DNA from: Haliscomenobacter sp041740695
Lineage (GTDB): Bacteria; Bacteroidota; Bacteroidia; Chitinophagales; Saprospiraceae
Reading direction: 5' to 3'
DNA length: 64,000 nucleotides
Assembly (NCBI RefSeq): GCF_041740695.1
Contig: NZ_JBGSLK010000006.1
Span: 1-64,000 of the forward strand
The notes beneath the pieces were generated by a model. It did no database searches. It was given only the letters and a program-made list of their open reading frames with translations, and was not told where the DNA came from. Position 1 is the stretch's first letter. Each line of letters begins with the position of its first letter. A program made the translations under genes and the position numbers. Of this stretch, positions 1-8,184 are shown one piece after another.

Positions 1-1
1 G

Positions 2-127
2 GGTGCTGAAACCTATGCCCGAATTCAAGGCTTCATTAGTACCTGTCGTAAGCATCAACTCAATGTTTTCAATGAACTTCGTGCTGCTTGCAGCACCCAA
101 ATATATGTCGCGCCCTTCGGGCGCTAA
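2..127 (+). pseudogene. C-terminal end of an IS66-like transposase (cut by window edge)
   Basis: The frame from base 2 is open for 41 codons and ends at TAA 125-127. The residues include RIQGFISTCRKHQ followed by a short tail, which resembles the extreme C-terminus of IS66-family transposases (an R-I-x-G-[YF]-[IL]-[SA]-T-x-R-K-[QH] pattern). Only this tail is visible, so it cannot be said whether the element is intact. Family assignment is from memory of the motif. No inverted repeat marking the end of the element was identified downstream. Confidence 0.6.
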
Positions 128-200
128 ATAGTTACAAAAAAACATGATAATCCATTGATATTTAATACAAAAAAATCAGAATTCAATTTCAACTAATGTC

Positions 201-1040
201 ATGGCAAAGAATCTTTTCCTGTTTATTTTCATTTTTCTGACTGCCTGTGAGAAACCCAAAAAACAGGGCCTACTCACCGATTCTCCCGCACCGCCACTAA
301 TCTTTACCAGGCACAAGTCACTTGAAAAATTCCTCGATAGCCTCGTCCAAACTTCGGACATCACCTATGCGCAAACTGATCCATTGTGCAGCGCGGATAC
401 CTTTGCGTTGGGCAATAACAACTTTCGCATCGTTAAAACACTAGGCGACATTAGGCAATACTACCATTATTATGATTGGGAAAAAAGGGGCCCTTTTGAG
501 AATACAGCGGATAGTTGCAATAGTGTTTTACAATTTGGTAGTCATAAATGGGCGGGGCATTGTCAGCTTCATATGGAGTTCCCGGAAAATGCTGAGTTTA
601 CGTTCAACCACAGCAAGTTTATCTATCGATTGGGTGTACCCATGAATAATTGTATAGGGAGGATGTGTCGGGTACTTTCTTACCCTGTTTTTGCAATCAC
701 TGGGCAAGACACCAGTTTACAGGTATTTACCAATGTTGAAGATGTAACTGGCCTCAGATATGGTGATGTTAACGGGGATAAATGCCTTGATTTTCTAGTG
801 ATTGACAGCGGTTTTTCGACGGAAATTTTAAAAAAATTAGTCCAAAGAAACAAAGAACTGACAGGGTTAGATTGCTCAGATGATCAATGTTATAAAATCA
901 CCGCACTTACCTTTAGAGATGGTAAATGGACGGAGCTGAAAGATCGGAATGGAAAACCGTTCTATTTTTTAATCTGGTTAAACGAAGCATTAAACCCTGA
1001 ATCTGGTTTCCAGTTGTTGGATGCGTATTGGGTGGATTAA
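201..1040 (+). CDS. Putative lipoprotein of unknown function
   Basis: This 279-residue protein begins with a hydrophobic segment ending in the lipobox LTAC, so Cys16 is probably lipidated and the protein anchored in the cell envelope. The mature part has several cysteines (for example CIGRMC) and one D-V-N-G-D-K-C-L-D segment around residue 190 that looks like a calcium-binding loop of the VCBS/FG-GAP kind. No enzyme motif is recognised. It stands alone, downstream of the transposase remnant and convergent with the DUF427 gene. The opposite strand carries a short overlapping frame that is judged a shadow. Confidence 0.75.
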   Translation: MAKNLFLFIFIFLTACEKPKKQGLLTDSPAPPLIFTRHKSLEKFLDSLVQTSDITYAQTDPLCSADTFALGNNNFRIVKTLGDIRQYYHYYDWEKRGPFENTADSCNSVLQFGSHKWAGHCQLHMEFPENAEFTFNHSKFIYRLGVPMNNCIGRMCRVLSYPVFAITGQDTSLQVFTNVEDVTGLRYGDVNGDKCLDFLVIDSGFSTEILKKLVQRNKELTGLDCSDDQCYKITALTFRDGKWTELKDRNGKPFYFLIWLNEALNPESGFQLLDAYWVD

Positions 1041-1235
1041 AAACAAGTAGTGATATTTTCAAGATTCGCTCATTGACACAGGAAGGCAGACATGCCTCAA
1101 GAAAGTTTTAGATATTGTTTTTAAAGGCATTGCTGATCCAATCTTTTTTCTTGGATTTGATAATTTTTTGCTTTTTAGTCATTACGACTGCCATTGTAAA
1201 TACCATCTTATTTTAATCTTGTGACTGATTGCTTA

Positions 1236-1529
1236 TCATTCTACCTCCGTAATGATTTGCACACCTTTCCAAAAAGCAACACGATTTTTAATTTCTTTTG
1301 CCGCTTCTGATGGCTCGGCGTAATACCAAACTGCATTTTCATTTATTTTGCCATCGACTTCCAACGAGTAATAATTAGCAAGCCCCTTCCAATGGCAACG
1401 TGATTGATGACTACTCTCTTTTAAAAATTCTTGTCTGACGGATTCCATTGGAAAGTAATGGTTCCCTTCGACTACTACTGTTTTGTCGCTTTGTGCGATG
1501 ATTTGATTATTCCAAATTGCTTTGTGCAT
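1236..1529 (-). CDS. DUF427 domain protein
   Basis: The 97-residue product matches the DUF427 family in size and pattern: a start of the type KAIWNNQIIAQSD, then V-V-V-E-G-N-H-Y-F-P near residue 20, a central CHWKGLANYYS segment and a YYAEP motif near residue 70. DUF427 proteins are small all-beta proteins with no settled function. The gene lies just downstream of the small membrane protein gene on the same strand (75 bp gap) and may be co-transcribed with it and the M48 peptidase. Family call is firm, function unknown. Confidence 0.85.
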   Translation of the reverse strand: MHKAIWNNQIIAQSDKTVVVEGNHYFPMESVRQEFLKESSHQSRCHWKGLANYYSLEVDGKINENAVWYYAEPSEAAKEIKNRVAFWKGVQIITEVE

Positions 1530-1603
1530 AGATAAGGATTTAAAGCTTTAAGTGCTGTTTTTTCAATTCTGGTAAATGTTGCCCCTCAAACCTCGCCATG
1601 TAT

Positions 1604-1852
1604 TTACTGTAAATTTCGTTCTTTCAATTCTTTCTTCAGCGCTTCATATTGCTTTGGTTTTTTCAAAAAAAGATAAATCAAATACAAAGGAATCAATGTG
1701 AAAAAACCCCAAGCGTTCGCAGCGATACTGTAAACTATTATTCCGGCTAAAAATCCAATGAAAAATGCATCGATCATGGGCGATGGCTTGTTCGCTTTTG
1801 CTGCTTCTAGCAGCTCTTCGTCGCTTAATTGAGATAGTTCTTCTTTGCTCAT
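1604..1852 (-). CDS. Small two-helix membrane protein
   Basis: The 82-residue protein has an acidic N-terminus (SKEELSQLSDEELLEAAK), two adjacent hydrophobic stretches (about residues 28-46 and 48-64) and a basic C-terminus ending KELKERN. This predicts a hairpin of two membrane helices with both ends in the cytoplasm. It follows the M48 peptidase gene by 23 bp on the same strand, so it is probably in the same operon. No family with known function is recognised; another start is not obvious. Confidence 0.65.
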   Translation of the reverse strand: MSKEELSQLSDEELLEAAKANKPSPMIDAFFIGFLAGIIVYSIAANAWGFFTLIPLYLIYLFLKKPKQYEALKKELKERNLQ

Positions 1853-1875
1853 TTGTGTTTGTTTTTTACCATAAA

Positions 1876-2985
1876 TTAGCCAGGCAGCTTCGATTCTTTT
1901 TTCCCCTCGGTTTCAATGCGCTCCCAAATCTCCTTCAATTCCAGATTCTCTTTTTCCCCTCGCTGTTTTGCCGCTGCTTTTTTGGCAAAATCCAATCGAT
2001 CATGCGTAAGGGGGTGTGAGCTCAGGAACTTCAGGAACTGGGGTTCTTTTCCTGCTTCGCCTTGCAGAGTGCGGAACAAATCAACCAGGCCCGATTGCGA
2101 GATGTGGTTTTTTTGCAGCACGGCCAATGCCTCTTCATCGGCCAGGTGCTCCAATTTGCGGGAGTAACTCAGGTTGCTGAGCATTTTGGCATTGTCCATC
2201 AGTACTGCGGTGACGCCATTGACGTCCGACAGGAGCAAGGAAACAAACAAGTAGGTCGAGAGGCTGCGCATTTGCGCTTTGATGCTGTGGCGGAGCTTCA
2301 CGTGTCCTACTTCGTGTCCCAGCAAGCCGGCTAGTTCTTCGGCAGATCCCATTTTGTCCAGCAGGCCTGAAAAAATGACAATGCGGCCACCCGGTAAGGC
2401 AAATGCATTGACTTCGGCAGACTCAACAACGGTAATCCTGATCGGATAGTCGGTTTCAAAATCTACCTGCTGCGCAAAACGATTGACGAGAAGAGAACGT
2501 TTAGCATCCTCCTGAGCGGTAGTCATAAAAACTTGATAGGCATTCTCGCCCAGCTTGGTCTCAAAACTACGGGGTATTTGCCCTGCGATCAAAGATGCAC
2601 TGTTGGGTACGATCACGAAGGCAAACAAGGCAAACAAGAGGACCGTCAATGCCACCAAACCAGCCATCACTTTCCAGCCTCCGGTCAGTACACGATGGTA
2701 GTTTTTGTTGACAAATTCCAGGTTCGGATATTTTTGCTTTAAATCATCAATGAACGTGGGGTCTTCAATTTCAACGCTTTGGTGCGGAAAATCGCCATAA
2801 TGGAAAGTATTTAGCGCACTCCCTGTATCATTTTGCTTGATCTGATCAATTTCCCAACGGGTGGACTGTTCTTCACCGTTTTCATCCCGAAAGATCAGTT
2901 GCCAATGGCTGTCTCGCAGCAGGAGAAAAGCATTCCTGCTGCGAGAAGATTGGCCATCGTAATATTTTACTTCGTATTCGTACAT
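1876..2985 (-). CDS. M48-family zinc metallopeptidase, membrane anchored
   Basis: The 369-residue protein carries the zinc motif HEVGH at residues 224-228, preceded by NAFALPGG (193-200), the hallmark of M48 (Ste24/HtpX/YcaL-like) peptidases; the third ligand is expected in the later HLADEEAL segment. One membrane helix lies at about residues 106-127. The N-terminal ~100 residues are an extra soluble domain. Family members degrade damaged envelope proteins. The start is 9 bp after the stop of the upstream DUF898 gene, so the two are almost certainly co-transcribed from the promoter at 4000-4030. Confidence 0.9.
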   Translation of the reverse strand: MYEYEVKYYDGQSSRSRNAFLLLRDSHWQLIFRDENGEEQSTRWEIDQIKQNDTGSALNTFHYGDFPHQSVEIEDPTFIDDLKQKYPNLEFVNKNYHRVLTGGWKVMAGLVALTVLLFALFAFVIVPNSASLIAGQIPRSFETKLGENAYQVFMTTAQEDAKRSLLVNRFAQQVDFETDYPIRITVVESAEVNAFALPGGRIVIFSGLLDKMGSAEELAGLLGHEVGHVKLRHSIKAQMRSLSTYLFVSLLLSDVNGVTAVLMDNAKMLSNLSYSRKLEHLADEEALAVLQKNHISQSGLVDLFRTLQGEAGKEPQFLKFLSSHPLTHDRLDFAKKAAAKQRGEKENLELKEIWERIETEGKKESKLPG

Positions 2986-2994
2986 ATCAAACGA

Positions 2995-3954
2995 TTACAT
3001 CATGCCCATGTCCAATGCATCCATCAAATCATCGCCAGTGGCATCGCGGTAGTCTTCCTCGGTTTGCTGAATGGCTTCAGGGTTGAATGCGCCATCCAGC
3101 ACGATGTTGTCAAAAATGTATTTGATGTTGCGGATTATGATCCATGGTGTGGCAAGCCCCAAGGTAATCGCCATCAAAATGCCATTGACAATGACCAAAC
3201 CAAAATAATTTCCTCCAGTGAAGCTTGTTTTGACCTTGATCGTCGAATCGTCCTGGTGAATACGGATGTTGGAAAATTGAAACTTCAGGCGGTCTTTCAT
3301 CCACCAGAAACTATAAATTCCCAGGGTAATTATGGTCAGCAAATAGCCCGCCAGATTGAGTCCAAACCAATCGGTGCCATCTCCTCTAAAAGAAAACTGC
3401 ACATTGCCAAAACGGATGTTTTGGATCAAGTAGCGCCGTACTTTCATCTCGAACCAAAAGCTGTAAATGCCAAAAGTAACCAGGGTCAGCAAAAAGCCAA
3501 TGATACAAATGCGGATCAGTTCAGAAAGATTTCCGCGATAGCCAAAGTGAATTCCCCGCCAGGACGTGCGCGACATCCGATAGCGGAGCGCGCCATGAAT
3601 GGCTATGGGCGTTAACAACGATATACCAGTGAAGAAAATCAGGAATCCCAAAAGTGTGAACAATGGATTTCCCACCCACATAAATAGAAATAAAATCAAA
3701 TAAAGGCCGCCAAAAATGCCTAATGCCTTGATAAATCCGAGGAACATTTCTTTTCCAGTGCCGTGGAAAGTGAACCTGCTGCCTTCAAACTCAGTTTCCT
3801 GATAAAGGTATTTCATTGTTGCAGCACGCGCCCAAGGGTAGTATAGCCCGAGGGTAATAAGGGTCAGCAACATGTTCACAATAAAAATACCAAAGAGCTT
3901 GGAGCCTTCGCCCCAGAAGTCCAACTGGCGTTGTTGTTCATCAATAGTTTCCAT
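2995..3954 (-). CDS. DUF898 (YjgN-like) inner-membrane protein
   Basis: The 319-residue protein repeats a unit of about 80-90 residues three to four times: F-x-G-x-G-x-[DE]-x-F followed by two hydrophobic helices and a motif of the type LGIYSFW or LGLYYPWARA, then a short beta-rich stretch with a FRF/FHGTG-like pattern. This is the DUF898/YjgN architecture. The function of the family is unknown; members are polytopic inner-membrane proteins. It is the first gene of an operon with the M48 peptidase (9 bp gap), which suggests a joint role in the membrane. The promoter at 4000-4030 fits a 5' leader of about 40 nt. Confidence 0.88.
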   Translation of the reverse strand: METIDEQQRQLDFWGEGSKLFGIFIVNMLLTLITLGLYYPWARAATMKYLYQETEFEGSRFTFHGTGKEMFLGFIKALGIFGGLYLILFLFMWVGNPLFTLLGFLIFFTGISLLTPIAIHGALRYRMSRTSWRGIHFGYRGNLSELIRICIIGFLLTLVTFGIYSFWFEMKVRRYLIQNIRFGNVQFSFRGDGTDWFGLNLAGYLLTIITLGIYSFWWMKDRLKFQFSNIRIHQDDSTIKVKTSFTGGNYFGLVIVNGILMAITLGLATPWIIIRNIKYIFDNIVLDGAFNPEAIQQTEEDYRDATGDDLMDALDMGMM

Positions 3955-3999
3955 AATTCTATTTTAGGTTTTAAATGTATAATCTAATCCATTTGTCAA

Positions 4000-4030
4000 C
4001 AAATATAGCTTTGTTGTATAATGATTGCAA
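4000..4030 (-). promoter_or_regulatory. Bacteroidota-type promoter of the DUF898-M48 operon
   Basis: Read on the minus strand, TTG (4030-4028) is followed after 20 nt by TATATTTG (4007-4000), matching the -33 TTG and -7 TAnnTTTG consensus of the Bacteroidota housekeeping sigma factor. Transcription would start near 3993, about 40 nt before the DUF898 start codon. Confidence 0.6.
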
Positions 4031-4086
4031 GTAGTTTACTATTAAAATTTATCCTATCAATAAAGCATCAAATCAAAAAAAGCCTT

Positions 4087-5334
4087 TCACCCAAACCGCT
4101 CCGGCGAAAACATCCCCAAATCCACACTCACCTTTTCTTCCTCCGCCAATTCCGCCACCAACTTACCCGTACCCGCCCCAAGGCTCAAACCCAACATCGA
4201 ATGCCCAGTGGCCACGATCACATTTGGCGTTTTTTGTAGCCGCCCAATGTAAGGCAGTCCATCCGCCGAGCAAGGGCGATAGCCGTACCAAATATCCTCT
4301 GCTTTGGGCTGTTCCAATTTCAATTGTGGGAAAAATTCCCGTGCGGATTGTACGATGCCTTCCACTCGTTTGTAACGCGGTGGGGTGTTGATGGCGGTAA
4401 TTTCCATGGTGCCGCCAAAACGAATCTGCTCTTCAAAAGGACTTACTGCCACCCGCCCTTCGGTAAGGATCACCGGGCGACGCAACGGGAAATCGGAGGC
4501 ATTGGCCAAAAAAGAATATCCCCGGCCAGCGACCAGTGGTAAGCTCAAATCCAGTTTAGCCGCCATTTCCCGACTCCAGGAACCTGTAGCCAATACCACC
4601 AAATCGGCGTTATGCGTTCCTTTATCGGTTTGTACCTGAGTAATGACCCCGTTCTGTTTGGTAAAGCCGGTCACCTCGCTATCTGCCTGTAGTTCTGCCC
4701 CATTTTTTAGCAGGTATTCTTCCAGATTTTGCACCAATTGTTCGGGATTGCAATGCGCATCGCAGCGGAACCAGGTGGCCCCGAGGATGTTCATTTCCAC
4801 ATCGGGTTCGATGGCTTTTACGCCGTCCTTGTCGAGCCATTCGGCGTCGAGACCCAAATCGCGGGCAATGGCAGCGGTTTCCTTGGCGTGGTGGACGTTT
4901 TCAGCCGTTTGTACCGCTTCCAACATGCCGTCGTGGGCATAAAAAAAGTCGAACCCAGGTTCTTTTTTCAAGTCCTCATAACAGGCCATGCTGAACAAGG
5001 CAATGTCCCGCAAGGGCCGTGCCGAAGCCTGCACGTGCTGAGCCGTAGCGCTGCGCATGAACTGGATGCCCCATTGAATCAGTGGCCAACTCAAACGCGG
5101 TTGCACATAAAATGGACTGCGTGAATTGAGCATCCATTTCAGACCTTGCGACACAATCCCCGGCGTAGCCAAGGGCACAAAGTGGCTGGGACAAATGTAT
5201 CCGGCATTGCCCGTAGAACAGTTGTTGCGGCGGTTCCCTTTGTCGATGACCGTTACTTGCCAGCCCGCGCGGCTCAGGTAGTAGGCGGAACTAAGGCCGA
5301 TGATGCCGCCGCCGATGACTATTGCTGTTTTCAT
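4087..5334 (-). CDS. FAD-dependent D-amino-acid (D-hydroxyproline) dehydrogenase
   Basis: The 415-residue protein opens with the dinucleotide-binding motif GGGIIGLSSAYYLSRAG and has the DAO fold with a DadA-type C-terminus (GLPYIGRL, then ATGHSMLGLSLGAGTG binding FAD). DadA-like enzymes oxidise D-amino acids. Because the next three genes upstream complete the hydroxyproline route, the likely substrate is cis-4-hydroxy-D-proline, giving 1-pyrroline-4-hydroxy-2-carboxylate (inference). It is the last gene of the minus-strand cluster, separated from the epimerase gene by palindromic repeat A1. Other DadA substrates cannot be excluded. Confidence 0.85.
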   Translation of the reverse strand: MKTAIVIGGGIIGLSSAYYLSRAGWQVTVIDKGNRRNNCSTGNAGYICPSHFVPLATPGIVSQGLKWMLNSRSPFYVQPRLSWPLIQWGIQFMRSATAQHVQASARPLRDIALFSMACYEDLKKEPGFDFFYAHDGMLEAVQTAENVHHAKETAAIARDLGLDAEWLDKDGVKAIEPDVEMNILGATWFRCDAHCNPEQLVQNLEEYLLKNGAELQADSEVTGFTKQNGVITQVQTDKGTHNADLVVLATGSWSREMAAKLDLSLPLVAGRGYSFLANASDFPLRRPVILTEGRVAVSPFEEQIRFGGTMEITAINTPPRYKRVEGIVQSAREFFPQLKLEQPKAEDIWYGYRPCSADGLPYIGRLQKTPNVIVATGHSMLGLSLGAGTGKLVAELAEEEKVSVDLGMFSPERFG

Positions 5335-5339
5335 TCTTA

Positions 5340-5470
5340 GTTGAGGAAAGTTGAGGAAGGTTGAGGGAGGTTTAGGAAGGTTTAGGCTACCGCAGCGATT
5401 TTGACAATGTCCTTGTCTAAGTCGCTGCGGTAGCCTAAACCTTCCTAAACCTTCTCAACCTCCCTCAACC
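5340..5470. repeat. Palindromic repeat, family A copy 1
   Basis: A perfect 30-bp inverted repeat (5369-5398 with 5422-5451) surrounds a 23-nt loop holding TGACAATGTCCTTGTC. Outside the stem lie degenerate GTTGAGGAAG-type units on the left and their complements on the right. Related copies are at 8049-8179 (same orientation) and 20810-20933 (opposite orientation). It fills the whole gap between the epimerase and dehydrogenase genes, ending 2 bp before the epimerase stop codon. Confidence 0.9.
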
Positions 5471-5471
5471 A

Positions 5472-6470
5472 TTAAATTACTTGAAACCCATACGCATACG
5501 GATCATCTTCAGGATCGATGCTAATGGTATTGTAGCCATAAATCCGTGCCCAACCTTCGATGCTGGGGCGAATAGCTGGTTTGCCCGCCAGGCTGGTTTC
5601 TTCTTCAATACGGCCAATGAATTGGGAGCCGATGATGCTTTCGTGGACAAACTCATCGCCCTTGTGCAACTTGCCCTGCGCGTACCACTGCGCCATCCGC
5701 GCCGAAGTACCCGTGCCGCAGGGGGAACGGTCGATGGCTTTGTCGCCATAAAAAACCGCATTGCGGGCGGTGGCATTGGCGTTAATGGTTTTGCCTGTCC
5801 ACTGGATGTGGCTACAACCGTTGATGGTAGGGTCTTCCGGGTGCACGAAGCTGTACTGGGCGTTGATGCGTTTGCGCAATTCACGTGCCCAGGCTACCAA
5901 CTGCTCGGCAGGGTAATGCTCCAGGCCGGGGAAGTTTTCCTGCACATCCACAATCGCGTAATAATTTCCTCCGTAAGCCACATCCACGGTAATTGGGCCC
6001 AAACCAGGGCATTCCACCGGGAGTTTTTCGGCATCCAGAAAGGATTTTACATTGGTCAAACGGACACTTTTGACCTTTTTGCCTTCTTGTACGTAGGTGA
6101 TCTCGACCAACCCAGCGGGCGCTTCCATACGGATTTTGCCCGGCGTTTTGGGATTGATCAAGCCATGTTCCAATGCAGCAGTAATGGTGCCAATGGTGCC
6201 GTGGCCACACATGGGCAGGCAACCGCTGGTTTCGATGAAGAGCACCGCCACGTCGTTTTTGGGGTCGTGCGGTGGGTACAGAATACTGCCACTCATCATG
6301 TCATGCCCCCGTGGCTCAAACATCAGCCCCTTGCGAATCCAATCGTATTCGGCAAGAAAATGCTGGCGTTTTTCACTCATGTCTTTGCCCTCCAGTTGGG
6401 GCCCGCCGCCAGCGACCAGGCGCACCGGGTTGCCGCAGGTATGGGCGTCAATGCAGAAGAAAGTCCTCAT
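5472..6470 (-). CDS. 4-hydroxyproline 2-epimerase (proline racemase family)
   Basis: The 332-residue protein has both catalytic cysteines of the proline racemase family: Cys88 in the MCGHGTIG motif and Cys251 in DRSPCGTGTSAR. Presence of the second Cys separates it from trans-3-hydroxyproline dehydratases, which carry Thr there. The enzyme would interconvert trans-4-hydroxy-L-proline and cis-4-hydroxy-D-proline, the first step of hydroxyproline breakdown. It sits between the aldehyde dehydrogenase and D-amino-acid dehydrogenase genes of the same pathway. Proline racemase activity is the main alternative, but the neighbours favour hydroxyproline. Confidence 0.88.
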   Translation of the reverse strand: MRTFFCIDAHTCGNPVRLVAGGGPQLEGKDMSEKRQHFLAEYDWIRKGLMFEPRGHDMMSGSILYPPHDPKNDVAVLFIETSGCLPMCGHGTIGTITAALEHGLINPKTPGKIRMEAPAGLVEITYVQEGKKVKSVRLTNVKSFLDAEKLPVECPGLGPITVDVAYGGNYYAIVDVQENFPGLEHYPAEQLVAWARELRKRINAQYSFVHPEDPTINGCSHIQWTGKTINANATARNAVFYGDKAIDRSPCGTGTSARMAQWYAQGKLHKGDEFVHESIIGSQFIGRIEEETSLAGKPAIRPSIEGWARIYGYNTISIDPEDDPYAYGFQVI

Positions 6471-6476
6471 TTGTGA

Positions 6477-6597
6477 AGAGTGAAAAGTGAAGAGTGAAAA
6501 GTGAAGAGTGAAGAGTAATGAAATTCATTTGCACCATGAAAAGCGGTTGGTGTATCTGCTTTTCACTCTTCACTCTTCACTTTTCGCTTTTCACTTT
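6477..6597. repeat. Palindromic repeat, family B copy 1
   Basis: Units of the form GTGAAGAGTGAAAA on the left (6477-6516) face complementary CACTCTTCACTTTTC units on the right (6560-6597), around a ~45-nt centre. A related copy is at 18374-18534. The right arm supplies the stop codon of the aldehyde dehydrogenase gene (TGA, complement at 6591-6593), so the element abuts that gene exactly. Confidence 0.85.
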
Positions 6598-8039
6598 ATA
6601 AATTGTCCGTCTACCCATCTCCAAATCCCCAGTGGATTATTGTCTTGCAATTCCATGGGCAATAAGGCAGCTGGATAATTTTGATAACAAATCGGGCGAG
6701 CCCAACGCTTGATGCCGTCGGAACCAACTGAGGTAAAGCGACTATCGGTGGTAGCCGGATAAGGGCCACCGTGTTGCATGGAAGCCACGACCTCAACCCC
6801 CGTAGGTACCCCATTAAAAATCACCCGGCCCGCTGTGGCTTGGCCCAGCTCCACCAGATCGGCATTGGCCAATGCGTCAGCCTCGGTGGCCATGAAGGTT
6901 AGGGTGAGTTGTCCTTCTAAATGCTCCAGAATTTGGGCAATTTGTATTTTTGATTGGCACTTTACCACCAAGGCATAAGGGCCAAAAACTTCTTCATGCA
7001 ATTTGGGGTTGGCCAAAAAAGTCTCGCCATCCACCAGGGCAATGGTTGCCGTTGGTTCGATGCCAGTCACCTCTTTTTCCGTTTTGCCCAAAACACCCAG
7101 GCCGGGTTGTTCCAGGGCGGTATTCAAGTTCTTTTGAAAAGCCGCATGAATACCTGCGTGCAACATTGGCATGGTTGGTAAAGCAGGCACTTCGTGGCCA
7201 ATGGTGCGCAGGAAAACGTCAAGTGCTTCGCAGTCTTGAGCCAGGATCAAGCCGGGCTTGGTACAAAACTGCCCCATCCCCAAGGTAAAAGAAGCAGCCA
7301 GTTGTTTGGCCAGCGCTTCGGGTTGTGTGGAGAGGATTTCAGGCAACAAAATCACCGGATTGATGCTGCCCATTTCGGCAAAAACAGGAATGGGTTGTTT
7401 GCGTTCCCGGGCGTAGTCAACCAGCGCCATACCACCCCCAAAAGAGCCGGTGAAACCAACCGCTTTGGTATGCGGATCTTGCACCAGGGCTTTGCCGATG
7501 GCAAAATCGGTGCTTTCCACGTGCTGAATGGTATGTTCAGGCATGCCACAAGCGGCAATCGCTGCCTGCATCGCGCTAAAGACCAAGGCCGAAGTTTTGG
7601 GATGCCCGGGATGCCCTTTGATCACCACGGTACAACCAGCAGCCAAGGCCGAAGCCGTATCTCCTCCGGCAGTAGAAAAGGCCAGGGGAAAATTGCTGGC
7701 ACCAAAAACAACCACTGGCCCCAGTGGATTGAGCATTTTGCGCAAATCGGGGCGAGGGGGGATTCTTTCGGGCTGGGCGCTGTCGATCACGGCTTCTACC
7801 CAGGAACCTTCGCGCACCAGATTGGCGAAGAGCCGGAGTTGATTGGCCGTACGGCCACGTTCGCCGAGCAAACGGGCTTCAGGCAGATTGGATTCGGCCA
7901 TGGCGGTCTGAATCAAGGTATCGCCTAAAGCCTCAATTTCACTGGCAATACGCTCCAAAAATTCGGCGCGTTCAGCAGTGCTTTTTTTGCTGTAAATGGG
8001 GAAAGCCGTGGCGGCTTGTTGCATGGTTTGTTTGTTCAT
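6591..8039 (-). CDS. 2,5-dioxovalerate (alpha-ketoglutarate semialdehyde) dehydrogenase
   Basis: The 482-residue protein is an aldehyde dehydrogenase with Asn116 in GASNFP, Lys141 in VVIKGHP, the general base Glu222 in AEMGS and the nucleophile Cys259 in GQFCTKPG. GASNFP with AEMGS and GQFCTKPG is the signature of NADP-preferring alpha-ketoglutarate semialdehyde dehydrogenases rather than of betaine or retinal enzymes. It would produce 2-oxoglutarate as the last step of hydroxyproline breakdown. It lies between the DapA-like deaminase gene (repeat A2 in the gap) and the epimerase gene (repeat B1 in the gap). Confidence 0.88.
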   Translation of the reverse strand: MNKQTMQQAATAFPIYSKKSTAERAEFLERIASEIEALGDTLIQTAMAESNLPEARLLGERGRTANQLRLFANLVREGSWVEAVIDSAQPERIPPRPDLRKMLNPLGPVVVFGASNFPLAFSTAGGDTASALAAGCTVVIKGHPGHPKTSALVFSAMQAAIAACGMPEHTIQHVESTDFAIGKALVQDPHTKAVGFTGSFGGGMALVDYARERKQPIPVFAEMGSINPVILLPEILSTQPEALAKQLAASFTLGMGQFCTKPGLILAQDCEALDVFLRTIGHEVPALPTMPMLHAGIHAAFQKNLNTALEQPGLGVLGKTEKEVTGIEPTATIALVDGETFLANPKLHEEVFGPYALVVKCQSKIQIAQILEHLEGQLTLTFMATEADALANADLVELGQATAGRVIFNGVPTGVEVVASMQHGGPYPATTDSRFTSVGSDGIKRWARPICYQNYPAALLPMELQDNNPLGIWRWVDGQFIK

Positions 8040-8048
8040 AGTTTGGTG

Positions 8049-8179
8049 GTTGAGGAGAAGTTGATAAGGTTGATGAAGGTTGAGGAAGGTTGAGGCTTCC
8101 GCAGCGATGTTGACAATGTCCTTGTCTAAGTCTCTGCGGCAGCCTCAACCTTCCTCAACCTCCCTCAACCTTCTCAACT
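8049..8179. repeat. Palindromic repeat, family A copy 2
   Basis: Arms 8078-8107 and 8131-8160 are complementary over 30 bp with two mismatches, around the same loop as copy A1 (TGACAATGTCCTTGTC). The mismatches relative to A1 lie in the stem tips, while the loop is unchanged. The copy fills the gap between the DapA-like and aldehyde dehydrogenase genes and has the same orientation as A1. Confidence 0.9.
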
Positions 8180-8184
8180 AGAAC

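Noticed and set aside
2833..3615. Plus-strand frame of 260 codons opposite the DUF898 gene
   Set aside because: The minus-strand protein has repeated membrane units and a good promoter; the plus-strand frame has no recognisable domain.
5481..6476. Long plus-strand frame (331 codons) opposite the epimerase gene
   Set aside because: It is the exact antisense of a strongly conserved enzyme with both catalytic Cys motifs; the antisense product has no family pattern.
7194..7928. Plus-strand frame of 244 codons opposite the aldehyde dehydrogenase gene
   Set aside because: Shadow of the conserved dehydrogenase core.
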